From Gammaproteobacteria bacterium (GTDB lineage: Bacteria > Pseudomonadota > Gammaproteobacteria > Pseudomonadales > Azotimanducaceae): a DNA stretch of 64,000 bases. The DNA lies in NCBI GenBank assembly GCA_009840545.1, contig VXNM01000014.1:307197-371196 (forward strand). The letters run 5' to 3'. This document shows positions 47,590 to 57,026 of the stretch, in pieces (position 1 is the stretch's first letter; each line of letters opens with the position of its first letter). Made by a program: the position numbers and the translations under genes. The notes beneath the pieces were generated by a model that was not told the origin of the DNA, made no database searches, and saw only the letters and a program-made list of their open reading frames with translations.

Positions 47590-50500
47590 GCGAAACTGCC
47601 AGTGCTCTCCGAGAGTCGGTACGGGAAGCGGGAGATCAGCCCGTCCGCGAAGAAGTCACATCACCTGAATTTTCCTTTATCGTTGGAGCCCCTGCCGGAT
47701 CGGGAAAGACAACACTTCTCGTATCCCGCTACCTGAGACTACTGAGCATCGTCAACCAACCCGAAGAAATTCTCGCAATTACGTTTACGAGAAAAGCTGC
47801 CCACGAAATGAAGTCACGAATTCTTCAGGAGCTGTCTCAAGGAGAAACAGATGCGGCACAAGCGGCGTTGAAACGGAGCCGCATCAGGCATTGGGACTTG
47901 CAGCTCAATCCACAGCGACTCAAAATCCAAACCATCGATAGCTTTGCCTACAGCCTCGTTCAACGGATGCCCTATGAAAGCCAATTAAGTCTCGACTATC
48001 AACGTCTCGACGACGCGGGCGCAATCTATGAAGATGCCACGGCGCAATTTCTCGCTTTGATTTATTCAGACGATACGTTTGCAGACGACATTGCTTCGCT
48101 TCTCTCGCTTTTGGACAACAACTACGACACTGCGCTACGGGCGTTGTCAGCAATGCTGGTGAAGCGCCAACATTGGATCGCACCTATTCGGGCGATCATG
48201 TCCGAAATCGCGCGACAGAACGGGATCGAGAATCTGATTGGTCGACTTTCCAGGATAAGGTCGAAGTACATCGACGACCTGATTGAGTCTGCAACAGCGG
48301 ATATTTCCTTGGATATGTATTTTTTGTACAAATCCATCGCTCAATACTCATCACAAGGACTTGGAGTCGAGTTCCACGACTTAACTCGTCCCAGCGACTG
48401 GAGGTTTCTTGCCAATATTTTGGTTACCCAAAAAGGCACGGTTCGAAAAGACGTGAACATTAGACAGGGCTTTCTACCACGAACGCCCGCGAAGGACTAC
48501 TGTAGATACGCGTTGCGAAGGACCGAACGAGATGGGTTTGAAGAAGTCTTCGCTCGATTGCAAACTCTGCCCGACAAAGAACTTCCAGAATCACACGTCG
48601 AGTCGCTCGAAAGCCTCGTCATTGTCTTGTCAAAGCTCATTGAAAAGTTGAACGAGATTTTCCGTCAACGAGAAATCATCGACTTTACTGAATTGGCGTT
48701 CGCGGCACATCGCGCATTGTCTAGCGAAGGGAAACCGTCTGACTTAGCGCTTGCGTTGGACTACCGTATTTCCCACATTCTTATCGACGAATACCAAGAC
48801 ACCTCCCAAGCCCAGTTCGACCTGATCAACCGGGTCATGGATTCCTGGACCCCCGACTCGGGTAATACCTTTTTTGCCGTTGGAGATCCAATGCAATCCA
48901 TCTATGGATTTAGAGATGCAGATCTCAAACTGTTCCAAGACACTTTTGCTGATGGACTCCAGTTTGTTCAAATTAGGCCACGCCAGCTAACTAGCAATTT
49001 CCGTTCGTCCGCAACCGTTGTTGATTGGATCAATCGTCTGTGTCCGCGCGTTTTCGGCAACCGAAACGATTCTTCCATTGGAGCTGTTGCCTATACCGAG
49101 TCAACTCCAACCCAAATGGACGTCCAAGGCAACGTTGAAGTGACGGTATGTACGAATGATCCGCACTCACTGCAAGAGGCTCGTGAGGTCGCACAGCGAA
49201 TCTCGCAACTCTCGATATCCAGTCCCGACGATACCATCGGTCTATTAGTCCAAACCCGCACACGGTTACCCGTGTATTTCAGGGCACTGCGTGAAGCGGG
49301 ATTGACATGGCGTGGAGTGGAAATCGCTCCACTGGCAGATGTACCCGTTGTGCGGGACCTCTACTCGTTGATGCAAGCCATCAATGATGATCAAAACCGC
49401 CTAGCATGGCTCTCATTCTTCCGGTCGCCTTTATGTGGAATGACTCTTCCAGACTTGGAAGTCCTTTCAACATTCACTACCGGTACCGAGATGTTGGATT
49501 GCGATTCTCTGTCTAGACTTGGATCACAGATTTTGGAACGTATACATAGCCCGTTCCAGTCGCTAAACGAAGATAGAAATCTGACTTTGAGATCACAACT
49601 GGAGAGACTTTGGTTTCGACTTGGTGGAAATGATGCATACGACGACGCGGATACCTTGATCAATGCGGAACGTTTCTTGACATTGCTCGAAGCATGCACC
49701 CGAGGGGAGATTCGACTAGATGAACTCTGGAGCCGCATCAAGTCCGAGTATGCGACGGAAGAAGCAGAGTCCGCAGACATAGAAATCATGACCATTCACA
49801 AAGCAAAAGGGCTGGAATTTGACCACGTAATTCTTCCCGATCTCAATCGAATGGCCCAGAGCGATACGAAGGACATGATTCAGTGGCAGCCATTTGACCG
49901 CGACTTGCTCATCGCCCTAAACCTGAGCGAAGATGAAGACTCTTTGTTCACATGGTTGTTCGACGAACAAAAAACTAAACGGAAGAATGAGCTTAAGCGA
50001 CTCCTCTACGTTGCGATCACCCGTGCACGCAAGTCGCTTTCACTGTTTGGAAGTTGCCCCGACGAACGCCTACGAGCAAGAAACGGGAGCCTCTTATCGT
50101 TAATCAATCCAGAATTGGAAGACATCACAATCATTGAAGGGCAAGAAAGCATTGAAGCGGTTGAGCAAAGCCCGAGCACTATGCTCACTAGGCTAGATCC
50201 CGATTACACATTTGAGCCACATCAAGCCGAGTTCAAAATTCCTGAGTCTCTGCAAGTTGCTCGTGAAAAGCGCGACGTCGACCTTTCGCCCATTGGATTT
50301 CAACGCGAATTAGCACTCGGAAATCTCGTGCATAGGGAACTTCATCGAATCGCAGAGAAGCAAGAACTCTCGTTAGATTACATTGACAACGAGCGGACAA
50401 CACTCTGGCGAAATCGACTGCGATCCGAAGGAGTCGACGGCTCGAATGTTGCTTGGGTGATGGAGCGAGCTCAACAGCACCTACATCGTGTGCTGTCAGA

Positions 50501-50828
50501 CGAGATAGGACGTTGGATACTAGACAGTGGACACCAACTTGCTCAGTCCGAAGCACCGTATTCGACTTGGATTGACGGTTCCCTACGAAACATTGTCGTG
50601 GACAGAACCTTTGTCGACTCAACGGATACGCGTTGGATTATTGACTACAAGACGGCAATGATCGGTCGGGAAGAACAAGAAGACCTAGAGCGATTTGTGA
50701 CTCGCAGGTACTTAGATCAAATGGTGCTATATGCACAGATCCTAGAGGCAATCGATGATCGGCCGGTTCGCTGTGCTGTGTATCTCACTGATATACCGAG
50801 AATGGTAGAGCTTCCTGTGAACGAATGA
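47586..50828 (+). CDS. AddA-like UvrD/Rep helicase-nuclease
   Basis: A 1080-residue superfamily 1A helicase with nuclease. Walker A is IVGAPAGSGKTTLLVSR (about 32-48), motif Ia AITFTRKAAHEM, motif II ILIDEYQDTSQAQFD, motif III GDPMQSIYGFRDAD, motif IV SNFRSS, motif V EIMTIHKAKGLEFDHVILP, motif VI LLYVAITRARKSL, and the C-terminal nuclease motif WIIDYKTA. The start ATG overlaps the upstream stop (ATGA). It is a two-subunit helicase-nuclease with the AddB-like partner. The presence of a recBCD elsewhere cannot be judged. Confidence 0.87.
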   Translation: MSETASALRESVREAGDQPVREEVTSPEFSFIVGAPAGSGKTTLLVSRYLRLLSIVNQPEEILAITFTRKAAHEMKSRILQELSQGETDAAQAALKRSRIRHWDLQLNPQRLKIQTIDSFAYSLVQRMPYESQLSLDYQRLDDAGAIYEDATAQFLALIYSDDTFADDIASLLSLLDNNYDTALRALSAMLVKRQHWIAPIRAIMSEIARQNGIENLIGRLSRIRSKYIDDLIESATADISLDMYFLYKSIAQYSSQGLGVEFHDLTRPSDWRFLANILVTQKGTVRKDVNIRQGFLPRTPAKDYCRYALRRTERDGFEEVFARLQTLPDKELPESHVESLESLVIVLSKLIEKLNEIFRQREIIDFTELAFAAHRALSSEGKPSDLALALDYRISHILIDEYQDTSQAQFDLINRVMDSWTPDSGNTFFAVGDPMQSIYGFRDADLKLFQDTFADGLQFVQIRPRQLTSNFRSSATVVDWINRLCPRVFGNRNDSSIGAVAYTESTPTQMDVQGNVEVTVCTNDPHSLQEAREVAQRISQLSISSPDDTIGLLVQTRTRLPVYFRALREAGLTWRGVEIAPLADVPVVRDLYSLMQAINDDQNRLAWLSFFRSPLCGMTLPDLEVLSTFTTGTEMLDCDSLSRLGSQILERIHSPFQSLNEDRNLTLRSQLERLWFRLGGNDAYDDADTLINAERFLTLLEACTRGEIRLDELWSRIKSEYATEEAESADIEIMTIHKAKGLEFDHVILPDLNRMAQSDTKDMIQWQPFDRDLLIALNLSEDEDSLFTWLFDEQKTKRKNELKRLLYVAITRARKSLSLFGSCPDERLRARNGSLLSLINPELEDITIIEGQESIEAVEQSPSTMLTRLDPDYTFEPHQAEFKIPESLQVAREKRDVDLSPIGFQRELALGNLVHRELHRIAEKQELSLDYIDNERTTLWRNRLRSEGVDGSNVAWVMERAQQHLHRVLSDEIGRWILDSGHQLAQSEAPYSTWIDGSLRNIVVDRTFVDSTDTRWIIDYKTAMIGREEQEDLERFVTRRYLDQMVLYAQILEAIDDRPVRCAVYLTDIPRMVELPVNE

Positions 50829-50956
50829 AGCTATCTCCTACAATGTTGGGATTAGCGGAGTCGAGCGAAACACGCTCAGGGATCGGTCCAATCTGCACTT
50901 AGACAACGGATCCTTTGGTTGGAACGATCTCGATTTATTTCGGTAGGAGGACCGCC

Positions 50957-53563
50957 ATGAAACGAAACAAAGCATCATCTCACGAGGACACGCCCAAAAT
51001 TACGGGCCTCCACTCAAAGCTCCTTTCTCATTCCAGGAGTGGATTCCCCACCTGCCTACGAACGGTTTGCGTAGCATTTTTTTTGGCTTCAATTGCGAAT
51101 GCTTCTCATTTACTTGCTCAGCAGACTTCCGAAGACGAAGAAGAAAGTGACAACTCTGGGGTTGTCGAAATCGAAGTCGAGGCCACTCCAATCGAAATTG
51201 AACCAGGTACCACCACATACACAGAGGAAGCTATTAGTGATGCGCCATTGGGAGAAGGAAATCTGTCCGACCTGCTCCGGCTAAATCCAGCCATAGAGTT
51301 TTCGCGCTCCAGCGATTTGTCTGCGGGAACCGCTTCGTTGCGCCCCGACGAGGTCTCGATACATGGAAATGTCTTTTATCAAAACCTCTTTCTTGTGGAT
51401 GGGACCGACACCACCAACGACCTGAATCCCGCCGCATCAGAGGATTTATGGAGTACGCCGAGTCTGGTTGCGCCACATGGAGGAAGTTCACCTCAAGGCT
51501 ACTACATCGATGTCGAGCTACTCGAACAAGTGAAAGTGTATGACAGCAATATACCTGTGGAATACGGTGGATTTACAGGAGGTGTTGTCGCCGCCGAGCT
51601 CAAGTCATACGGAGGTGTCGACAAGTTTAGCTTCACCTATGGATTGCAGCGCGACGACTGGGAGAAGTTTCACGTCACTGAAGACGACATTTCCGTAGCA
51701 GACAAGTATCGAGCCGTCTATACACCCGATTACAAAAAAGCAAACTACGGCTTCTCCGTACAGTACGGAGTCACCGAAGATGTCGGATTGACACTCTCAT
51801 TCAATCGCCGCACCTCAGTCTTTGCACAGGAATTTGAGGACGACGCAGACATCATTCGGATGATCGACTACGAAGACTCAATCAACAATCTAGTGGGTAA
51901 AGTTGATACAAAGGTCGGCGAATACGATCTCGCCGTGTCGTTTCGCTACTCTAACCGTGCTCACGACGGACTAACGTCCACAACGTATACGGGAATGTTT
52001 GTGCAAGAACATCAAGGATTGGGAACAACTGTTGACCTAAAAACTGAAATGGACAAGGGTTTGCTGAACGTAAAGTTCTCGATTGATCAGCTGTCCGATA
52101 CTTTGGACAGCGAATCGAGTTTCTTCACCTATCACGAGTACTTGGAAAGCAGTGGAATGTCGAGGTTTGAAGGAGCATTTGGAAGTTCAAACCAACAACA
52201 AACTCGTTGGAGCATCAAACCCAAGTGGGTATTCAACGAATTCGCTCACGAATTCGGAACTCAATCCATCACACTGGGCGGAGAGCTGAGAGGAACATCC
52301 AGCTTTTATGAACGTCCAGACGATGTGATATTCGAACAGTACTTCTGCGTTCGAGATAACGGAAGAATGGGATGCCGAGACCAAGATGGAGACGGAGTGA
52401 GCAGCGCTGGTGATGAGTTTCTGCAGCGTCGATCGTTTTGGTATGCGGGCGAGGTGGATCTTTCCTATCAAGAGCTCTCCATGTACATTCAAGATGTCAT
52501 TACTCTCGAAAATTTCGGATTTCTCGATACGGCTGAAATCACTTTGGGGTTGAGATCTGATTGGGAGAGTTTTCTTGACAATTTCAACGTCTCGCCGCGA
52601 GCGAGCATAAGCTATCCAACTTCCTATGGATCGTTCGCCTTGGGACTAAGTCGTTACTACGGTAGAAGCTTCTTCCGCTACGAATTGAACGACGCAATCT
52701 ACGGTTGGCGGGAGTCATACGCGAACCTGACCCGGCCGAGAGGGAGACCCGGCGAGCAAGTTCCGTGTTCAGTCACAGATTTTGAGGACTGTACCCACTT
52801 TACATACGACAACCGAACAGGAGCGTCAGATTTGAGCACGCCCTTTTCGGATGAACTGTCAATCGGTTGGTCGCGAACGGAAGGAAAGCTGCTCCATGCA
52901 ACGGTTTCCTATGTGAATCGAAACAACAAGGACGGAGTTTCACGGCGACGTGACGAAGATGGGTTGTACTACTACACTAACCTGGGAAGGAGTGCTTCAC
53001 AGGGAATTACGTCCACCATCACTAACGCCGAGACGATTTCGATTGGACAGACTAATACACACTTTTCAGTTAGCTTCGGCTACTCAGAGACTACTAGCAA
53101 TCGCCAAGACGATGCTGGTTACGATGAGCAACTCGATGAAGAATTGATCTTCTACGAAGGCGGACTGGTTGCGGTCGATGATCTGCCTCCATGGGACTAC
53201 AACATTCCATTTACTTTTGGGTTCTTTACCACTACCGAAGTACCTGTTTGGAATATTAGCTGGACAAATTACTTCAACCACAGACGTGGCGGAACAGTTG
53301 CGCGCGACTCTCGAGAGGACTACACAGATCCTAATTCGGGCTTGACTTACGACATCTACAGAGACTTCGAATTCGACAGTCTACTTACCGTCAATTCGAA
53401 GATTACCTGGACGGGTAAACTAACTCAAAGGTGGTCGATGTTTGCAACCCTAGAGGTCAACAATCTGTTTGATCAAATTGTCGACCAGAGCACGGTAACT
53501 ACCCGAAGAAGGTTTACGAAGGGACGTCGGTTCTGGATCGAGCTGGGCACTCGTTTTCAATAG
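50957..53563 (+). CDS. TonB-dependent outer-membrane receptor
   Basis: A receptor of 868 residues from the ATG at 50957, which has AGGAGG seven bases before it. A signal sequence lies at about residues 30-55 (TVCVAFFLASIANASHLLAQ) with an unusually long basic leader. The plug domain (about 75-210) has LSDLLRLNPAIEFSRSSDLS and FLVDGTDTTNDLNPA, and the barrel ends in an aromatic residue preceded by Phe/Leu strands (FWIELGTRFQ). A loop has RDQDGDGVSSAGDE, an EF-hand-like calcium motif. It is followed by exbB-exbD-exbD-tonB, so it has a dedicated energiser. The ligand is unknown. Confidence 0.87.
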   Translation: MKRNKASSHEDTPKITGLHSKLLSHSRSGFPTCLRTVCVAFFLASIANASHLLAQQTSEDEEESDNSGVVEIEVEATPIEIEPGTTTYTEEAISDAPLGEGNLSDLLRLNPAIEFSRSSDLSAGTASLRPDEVSIHGNVFYQNLFLVDGTDTTNDLNPAASEDLWSTPSLVAPHGGSSPQGYYIDVELLEQVKVYDSNIPVEYGGFTGGVVAAELKSYGGVDKFSFTYGLQRDDWEKFHVTEDDISVADKYRAVYTPDYKKANYGFSVQYGVTEDVGLTLSFNRRTSVFAQEFEDDADIIRMIDYEDSINNLVGKVDTKVGEYDLAVSFRYSNRAHDGLTSTTYTGMFVQEHQGLGTTVDLKTEMDKGLLNVKFSIDQLSDTLDSESSFFTYHEYLESSGMSRFEGAFGSSNQQQTRWSIKPKWVFNEFAHEFGTQSITLGGELRGTSSFYERPDDVIFEQYFCVRDNGRMGCRDQDGDGVSSAGDEFLQRRSFWYAGEVDLSYQELSMYIQDVITLENFGFLDTAEITLGLRSDWESFLDNFNVSPRASISYPTSYGSFALGLSRYYGRSFFRYELNDAIYGWRESYANLTRPRGRPGEQVPCSVTDFEDCTHFTYDNRTGASDLSTPFSDELSIGWSRTEGKLLHATVSYVNRNNKDGVSRRRDEDGLYYYTNLGRSASQGITSTITNAETISIGQTNTHFSVSFGYSETTSNRQDDAGYDEQLDEELIFYEGGLVAVDDLPPWDYNIPFTFGFFTTTEVPVWNISWTNYFNHRRGGTVARDSREDYTDPNSGLTYDIYRDFEFDSLLTVNSKITWTGKLTQRWSMFATLEVNNLFDQIVDQSTVTTRRRFTKGRRFWIELGTRFQ

Positions 53564-53581
53564 TCCACGAAATAGCAGAGG

Positions 53582-53603
53582 CAAGTCGGCAACGGCCGGC
53601 TTG
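53582..53603 (+). other. Hairpin between the receptor gene and exbB
   Basis: CAAGTCGGC (53582-53590) pairs with GCCGGCTTG (53595-53603): a 9-bp stem with one wobble pair and an AACG loop. No U tract follows. It may lower read-through from the receptor into exbB or stabilise the receptor mRNA. Confidence 0.35.
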
Positions 53604-53745
53604 TACGCTGCTAGGTCTCGTCCAGAAGCATGTGTCCTAATGAGTCGATAGCCCCTCCGTGCGTTTAACGATGCAGCGCTTTCGTGTTAAGTGTGTATTT
53701 GACTCTACGCCTCGAACGCTAGATTGAAGGAGAACCCACGTAGCC

Positions 53746-54381
53746 ATGCTTGATCGATTGGGTGAGTTTCTGATCGTGGGTGGACCCGTTGTCTGGGTTC
53801 TCCTATTGATGTCCATTGCCGCAGTGTCAATCATCGTTCTCAAACTTTGGCAGTTTGTGACACTCAAGCCTGAATATCAAGGCAACTTGGAGGAAGTCTT
53901 CTCACTATGGCGGCGAGGCGAAAATCAAACTGCTCTCGAACGACTCGACGAGACGGTCTTTATCGCTAATGTTGCTGGTTTTGCAATGCAAAGCCTGAAC
54001 GAAGGAGCTTGGGACGAAGAAGTTCTCAAAGAAGAGCTAGATCGTATAGCCATTTTGAAGCTCAATGATCTACGTTCTCTGCTACCCGCTCTCGAGACAA
54101 TCGGCACTCTGAGTCCACTACTCGGGTTGCTAGGCACCGTGCTAGGAATGATCAACGCGTTTCAAGCTATGGAAGCCGCTGGAACTCAGGTGGACCCCTC
54201 GGTTCTTTCAGGTGGTATATGGCAAGCGCTAATCACAACTGCGCTCGGTCTGGGAGTGGCTATTCCAGCCCTTATCGCCCATAGTTGGATGGTACAAAAA
54301 CTACAACGTGTAGCTACTCAATTCAACGACTGCGTCACTCAACTATTCACTAGTTACCACTTCGAAAATCGTCCAAAGTAA
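53746..54381 (+). CDS. exbB: ExbB/TolQ family proton channel subunit
   Basis: A 211-residue MotA/TolQ/ExbB protein. Three membrane helices: about 10-33, 118-140 and 155-178. The conserved segment ETIGTLSPLLGLLGTVLGMINAFQAM and GGIWQALITTALGLGVAIPALIAH match the ExbB core that forms the pentameric pore. ATG at 53746 with GGAG upstream. First gene of the exbB-exbD-exbD-tonB cluster behind the receptor. A TolQ of the Tol-Pal system is unlikely because tonB is adjacent. Confidence 0.9.
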   Translation: MLDRLGEFLIVGGPVVWVLLLMSIAAVSIIVLKLWQFVTLKPEYQGNLEEVFSLWRRGENQTALERLDETVFIANVAGFAMQSLNEGAWDEEVLKEELDRIAILKLNDLRSLLPALETIGTLSPLLGLLGTVLGMINAFQAMEAAGTQVDPSVLSGGIWQALITTALGLGVAIPALIAHSWMVQKLQRVATQFNDCVTQLFTSYHFENRPK

Positions 54382-54394
54382 TGGTTCTAACGTA

Positions 54395-54793
54395 TTGAAA
54401 ATAAAGCGTTATTTTCAATTTCCTAGAAAACGGGTTAGCATGGTTCCGTTGGTTGACGTTGTCTTTATTTTGTTACTGTTTTTTATGCTCACAACATCCA
54501 TTGCGAAGGAAAAGCAACTACCAGTCGGTTACTCGACTGCAACCACCTCCAGTACGGAAGTGGTTACCCGAGAACTTGTGATTGAAACCGAAGACGGGGT
54601 CATTTCAGCGGAAGGGCAAAGGATCTCAACTCATGATGCGAAAAAACTCGCTGCATGGGTCGGTTTGGATGCGGATGCAATCTATATAGTCGATACACAG
54701 TCTCAAATATCCACTCAAGCCCTGGTAACCGTGCTTGACAGGCTTTCCGATGCAGGAGCAACTCAATTGATGGTCAAAGAAGACCAACCATGA
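54395..54793 (+). CDS. exbD: ExbD family protein, with intact proton-carrying Asp
   Basis: A 132-residue ExbD/TolR protein with one membrane helix (about 17-36, VPLVDVVFILLLFFMLTTS) and a periplasmic domain. Asp21 in PLVDVV is the residue that carries protons in ExbD. TTG start at 54395, since the next ATG (Met16) would remove the N-terminal cytoplasmic tail. It overlaps with the second exbD by four bases (ATGA). Confidence 0.88.
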   Translation: MKIKRYFQFPRKRVSMVPLVDVVFILLLFFMLTTSIAKEKQLPVGYSTATTSSTEVVTRELVIETEDGVISAEGQRISTHDAKKLAAWVGLDADAIYIVDTQSQISTQALVTVLDRLSDAGATQLMVKEDQP

Positions 54794-55215
54794 CTGTGGA
54801 GCTACGGCAGAACCCACCTTCTTCCGACACTCAGTTGATTCCTTTGATCAACGTCGTTTTTCTAATGCTTGCCTTTTTCATGATCGCCGGTCAAATTCAA
54901 AGACCAGATTCCGTCGTTTTGGAAACTCCGATTTCGGAGAGTGAGTCGGATCGCCAGTCAAGTCCTATCACTATCGCCGTTACGAAGGATGAACGAATCT
55001 TTGTGAACGGCACGCTTGTTTTGCAAGAAGAACTGGTCAACCACATATCGGAAATGAGTGATGAAATTGGATCGCCTTCGTCTCCAACAATCTTGCTGAG
55101 GGCTGATGCTCGATTGGCTGCAGTACGTACACGTGCGATATTGGGAGCACTTCGCGAGACAGGCATTGGCGAAGTTTCCTTAGCGACGCTACATACCTCA
55201 GGCTTCCGAGAATGA
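54790..55215 (+). CDS. Second ExbD family protein, Asp replaced by Asn
   Basis: A 141-residue ExbD paralogue with one membrane helix LIPLINVVFLMLAFFMIAG. The position of the proton-carrying Asp is Asn21 (AAC, 54850-54852), directly seen in the sequence. The periplasmic domain (about 45-141) keeps the ExbD pattern, including a conserved ILLRADARLAAVRTRAILGALRETGIGEVSLAT. It overlaps the first exbD by ATGA and is likely made together with it. It could not by itself carry protons; a mixed ExbD pair is possible. Confidence 0.85.
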   Translation: MTVELRQNPPSSDTQLIPLINVVFLMLAFFMIAGQIQRPDSVVLETPISESESDRQSSPITIAVTKDERIFVNGTLVLQEELVNHISEMSDEIGSPSSPTILLRADARLAAVRTRAILGALRETGIGEVSLATLHTSGFRE

Positions 55216-55246
55216 ATCTGAAGAACAATACTAGTTCCGCTACCCC

Positions 55247-55999
55247 ATGAAGAGCTATTCCCGATGGCTTGCTGCCCTACTCGTCGCCTCTTCCTTGCAT
55301 GCCTTGATGGTCGTTTCTTGGCTTGGATTCGCATCGCTCGACGGCGCTACGCATGGCAATCAAGGTGTGCACGATGGTGTTTCCATAATCTTGGATATCG
55401 ACCCATCACCCACCTCCGATGTTATGGATGAGACAGAGAAGGAAGTTGCGCAACTCGATCCGACTCCTACAGTTTTCGAGCAAGTCCAGCCCTCCGACTT
55501 CAAGCTGGAACAAATTCCAACAGAAATTCCTCTCTCGGATCTTCAACCTGTATTCGAACTACCCAATCCTCCAAGTATCCCGACTCTGGAGGTTCCACTC
55601 ATAGTCCTTAAAGATGACCAATTTCTCCAAAGTCATCGGCCTTCTGCACAAAGTGGTGCAGGTCCAGGAAGTTCCAATCAAGTAGGATCCACCAAGCGTC
55701 TCTCTGACTCACATCTGGCTCGCGTGGCCGCTCACTTGAATCGTTTTAAGAAGTATCCCAACGCATCGCGCCGAGCCAAAGAGGAAGGCAAGGCAGGAGT
55801 GACATTTAGGGTCTTTGCTGACGGAAGAGTCGATTCAATTCAACTCACCAAGTCGACTGGCTATGCTGAGTTAGATGAGGAAGCGCTCAGTATGGTTAAA
55901 CGAGCATCTCCCTACCCCAAATTTCCGAATTCACTAAACCGACGGGGAGTAACGGAGCTAGAAGTCAGGTCGTCGATAAACTTTTCGATCAAGGACTGA
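55247..55999 (+). CDS. tonB: TonB family energy-transducing protein
   Basis: A 250-residue TonB. One N-terminal membrane helix (about 7-29, WLAALLVASSLHALMVVSWLGFA), including the Ser-His pair (SLHALMV) that interacts with ExbD. A long Pro/Glu/Asp-rich periplasmic spacer (about 50-160), then the C-terminal domain with HLNRFKKYPNASRRAKEEGKAGVTFRVFADG and LDEEALSMVKRASPYPKFP. ATG start. Last gene of the cluster. Confidence 0.9.
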   Translation: MKSYSRWLAALLVASSLHALMVVSWLGFASLDGATHGNQGVHDGVSIILDIDPSPTSDVMDETEKEVAQLDPTPTVFEQVQPSDFKLEQIPTEIPLSDLQPVFELPNPPSIPTLEVPLIVLKDDQFLQSHRPSAQSGAGPGSSNQVGSTKRLSDSHLARVAAHLNRFKKYPNASRRAKEEGKAGVTFRVFADGRVDSIQLTKSTGYAELDEEALSMVKRASPYPKFPNSLNRRGVTELEVRSSINFSIKD

Positions 56000-56571
56000 C
56001 TCTTCTTGTAAACCAACCCAATCAAATTTGGCAATTAGACTTGATCCTGAGACCAGCGGTCCGAGAGAAGGATTTCTTCACGGGCAATGTAGTTCTGTAT
56101 GTCTTGATTAGTGTCACGGTGATTGCATCAAATGTCTTTTGATAATAAGGGTACATTGAGAAAGCGTTTCGAGCTCAAGCGCATCTGTCGTGTCGTCCTT
56201 ACTGCGCCACTTGTCGTACTAGTCTGGTGGTGTATCTACGGCATAGAACTTTCACCCGACTTCGGCTACCCTACACCTGCGGACTTCTTCGTATCGCTAC
56301 TTCTGCTTTCACTGGCATAGTTCTTTGAAGCGGGCTCAGTCGGTCTGCTCTCAAAGGCTTAAGGAGACTCGCGGTATATCTACTGCAGCTATGTGAAATA
56401 GCCCTAACCAAAAGTCGATCTTTCGCATTCGAAAAGCGCTCTCTCGGATAACCAAATTCCAACGAGCAGACATACCAACGATGTGTTTTAAAGCGTTGGA
56501 ACGTCAGTAAAGGAGCATTCCGAACTTCCGCTAGATCGGGCTTCGGCACTAGTAAAATTCATTCCATAGAC
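56000..56571. other. Weakly coding region after tonB
   Basis: A gap of about 570 bases. The only candidate is a small frame at 56132-56320. Otherwise I see no RNA gene, no clear promoter and no repeat. The base composition is similar to neighbouring intergenic DNA. Confidence 0.35.
56132..56320 (+). CDS. Possible 62-residue membrane protein
   Basis: ATG at 56132 opens a frame with a basic N-terminus (SFDNKGTLRKRFELKRICR), a hydrophobic helix (VVLTAPLVVLVWWCIYGIEL) and a second short hydrophobic end (FFVSLLLLSLA). The positive-inside pattern is plausible for a small inner-membrane protein, but there is no Shine-Dalgarno and no family I recognise. Confidence 0.3.
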   Translation: MSFDNKGTLRKRFELKRICRVVLTAPLVVLVWWCIYGIELSPDFGYPTPADFFVSLLLLSLA

Positions 56572-56943
56572 TTGCTATGTGAGACCATTTTGTTCACTAG
56601 TGCCTCACTCCTCTCTGTTCTATTGGGAGTTTTCTTTTTGACCTGTAGTGTCATAACGTATCGGAGCAAACTTGAACGAGCTCTAAAGAAGCCCTTTAAG
56701 CACAAACGCTTAATTTGGGCAGCTAACATAGCACTGTTCCTGGCGATTTTCCTTTGGAGTCTCGAACGCATGGTATTTGCTGCAAGTCACATGCCTCGAA
56801 CTCTCGCCGATGACATCGTGATGTTGCTAGCGGGAATTGCGGGACTAATCGCGATTATCGTCTCATATAGGATGCAAAAGCGCGAGATCAAGAAAAGTGA
56901 AGATCTCGACCGAGGTCCGCTAGCCAACTCAGGCCCATCATAG
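56572..56943 (+). CDS. Hypothetical membrane protein
   Basis: A 123-residue protein with three hydrophobic stretches (about residues 6-29, 47-70 and 80-99) separated by basic loops (YRSKLERALKKPFKHKR) and a charged C-terminal tail (RMQKREIKKSEDLDRG). No known family recognised. TTG start at 56572; other starts would cut into the first helix. It converges with lapA. The coding potential is supported by the regular topology. Confidence 0.45.
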   Translation: MLCETILFTSASLLSVLLGVFFLTCSVITYRSKLERALKKPFKHKRLIWAANIALFLAIFLWSLERMVFAASHMPRTLADDIVMLLAGIAGLIAIIVSYRMQKREIKKSEDLDRGPLANSGPS

Positions 56944-56953
56944 AAAGGTGTTA

Positions 56954-56969
56954 GCACCCGCTTGGGTGC
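56954..56969. terminator. Perfect hairpin between convergent genes
   Basis: GCACCC (56954-56959) and GGGTGC (56964-56969) form a 6-bp stem with a 4-base loop between the convergent membrane-protein gene (ends 56943) and lapA (ends 57027). It may end transcription in both directions; U tracts are weak on either side. Confidence 0.35.
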
Positions 56970-57026
56970 AGCCCTGCAAACGTCGCGTTTACGAAAGGCG
57001 ACCGAATCTGGCGATGAATGAAGTTG

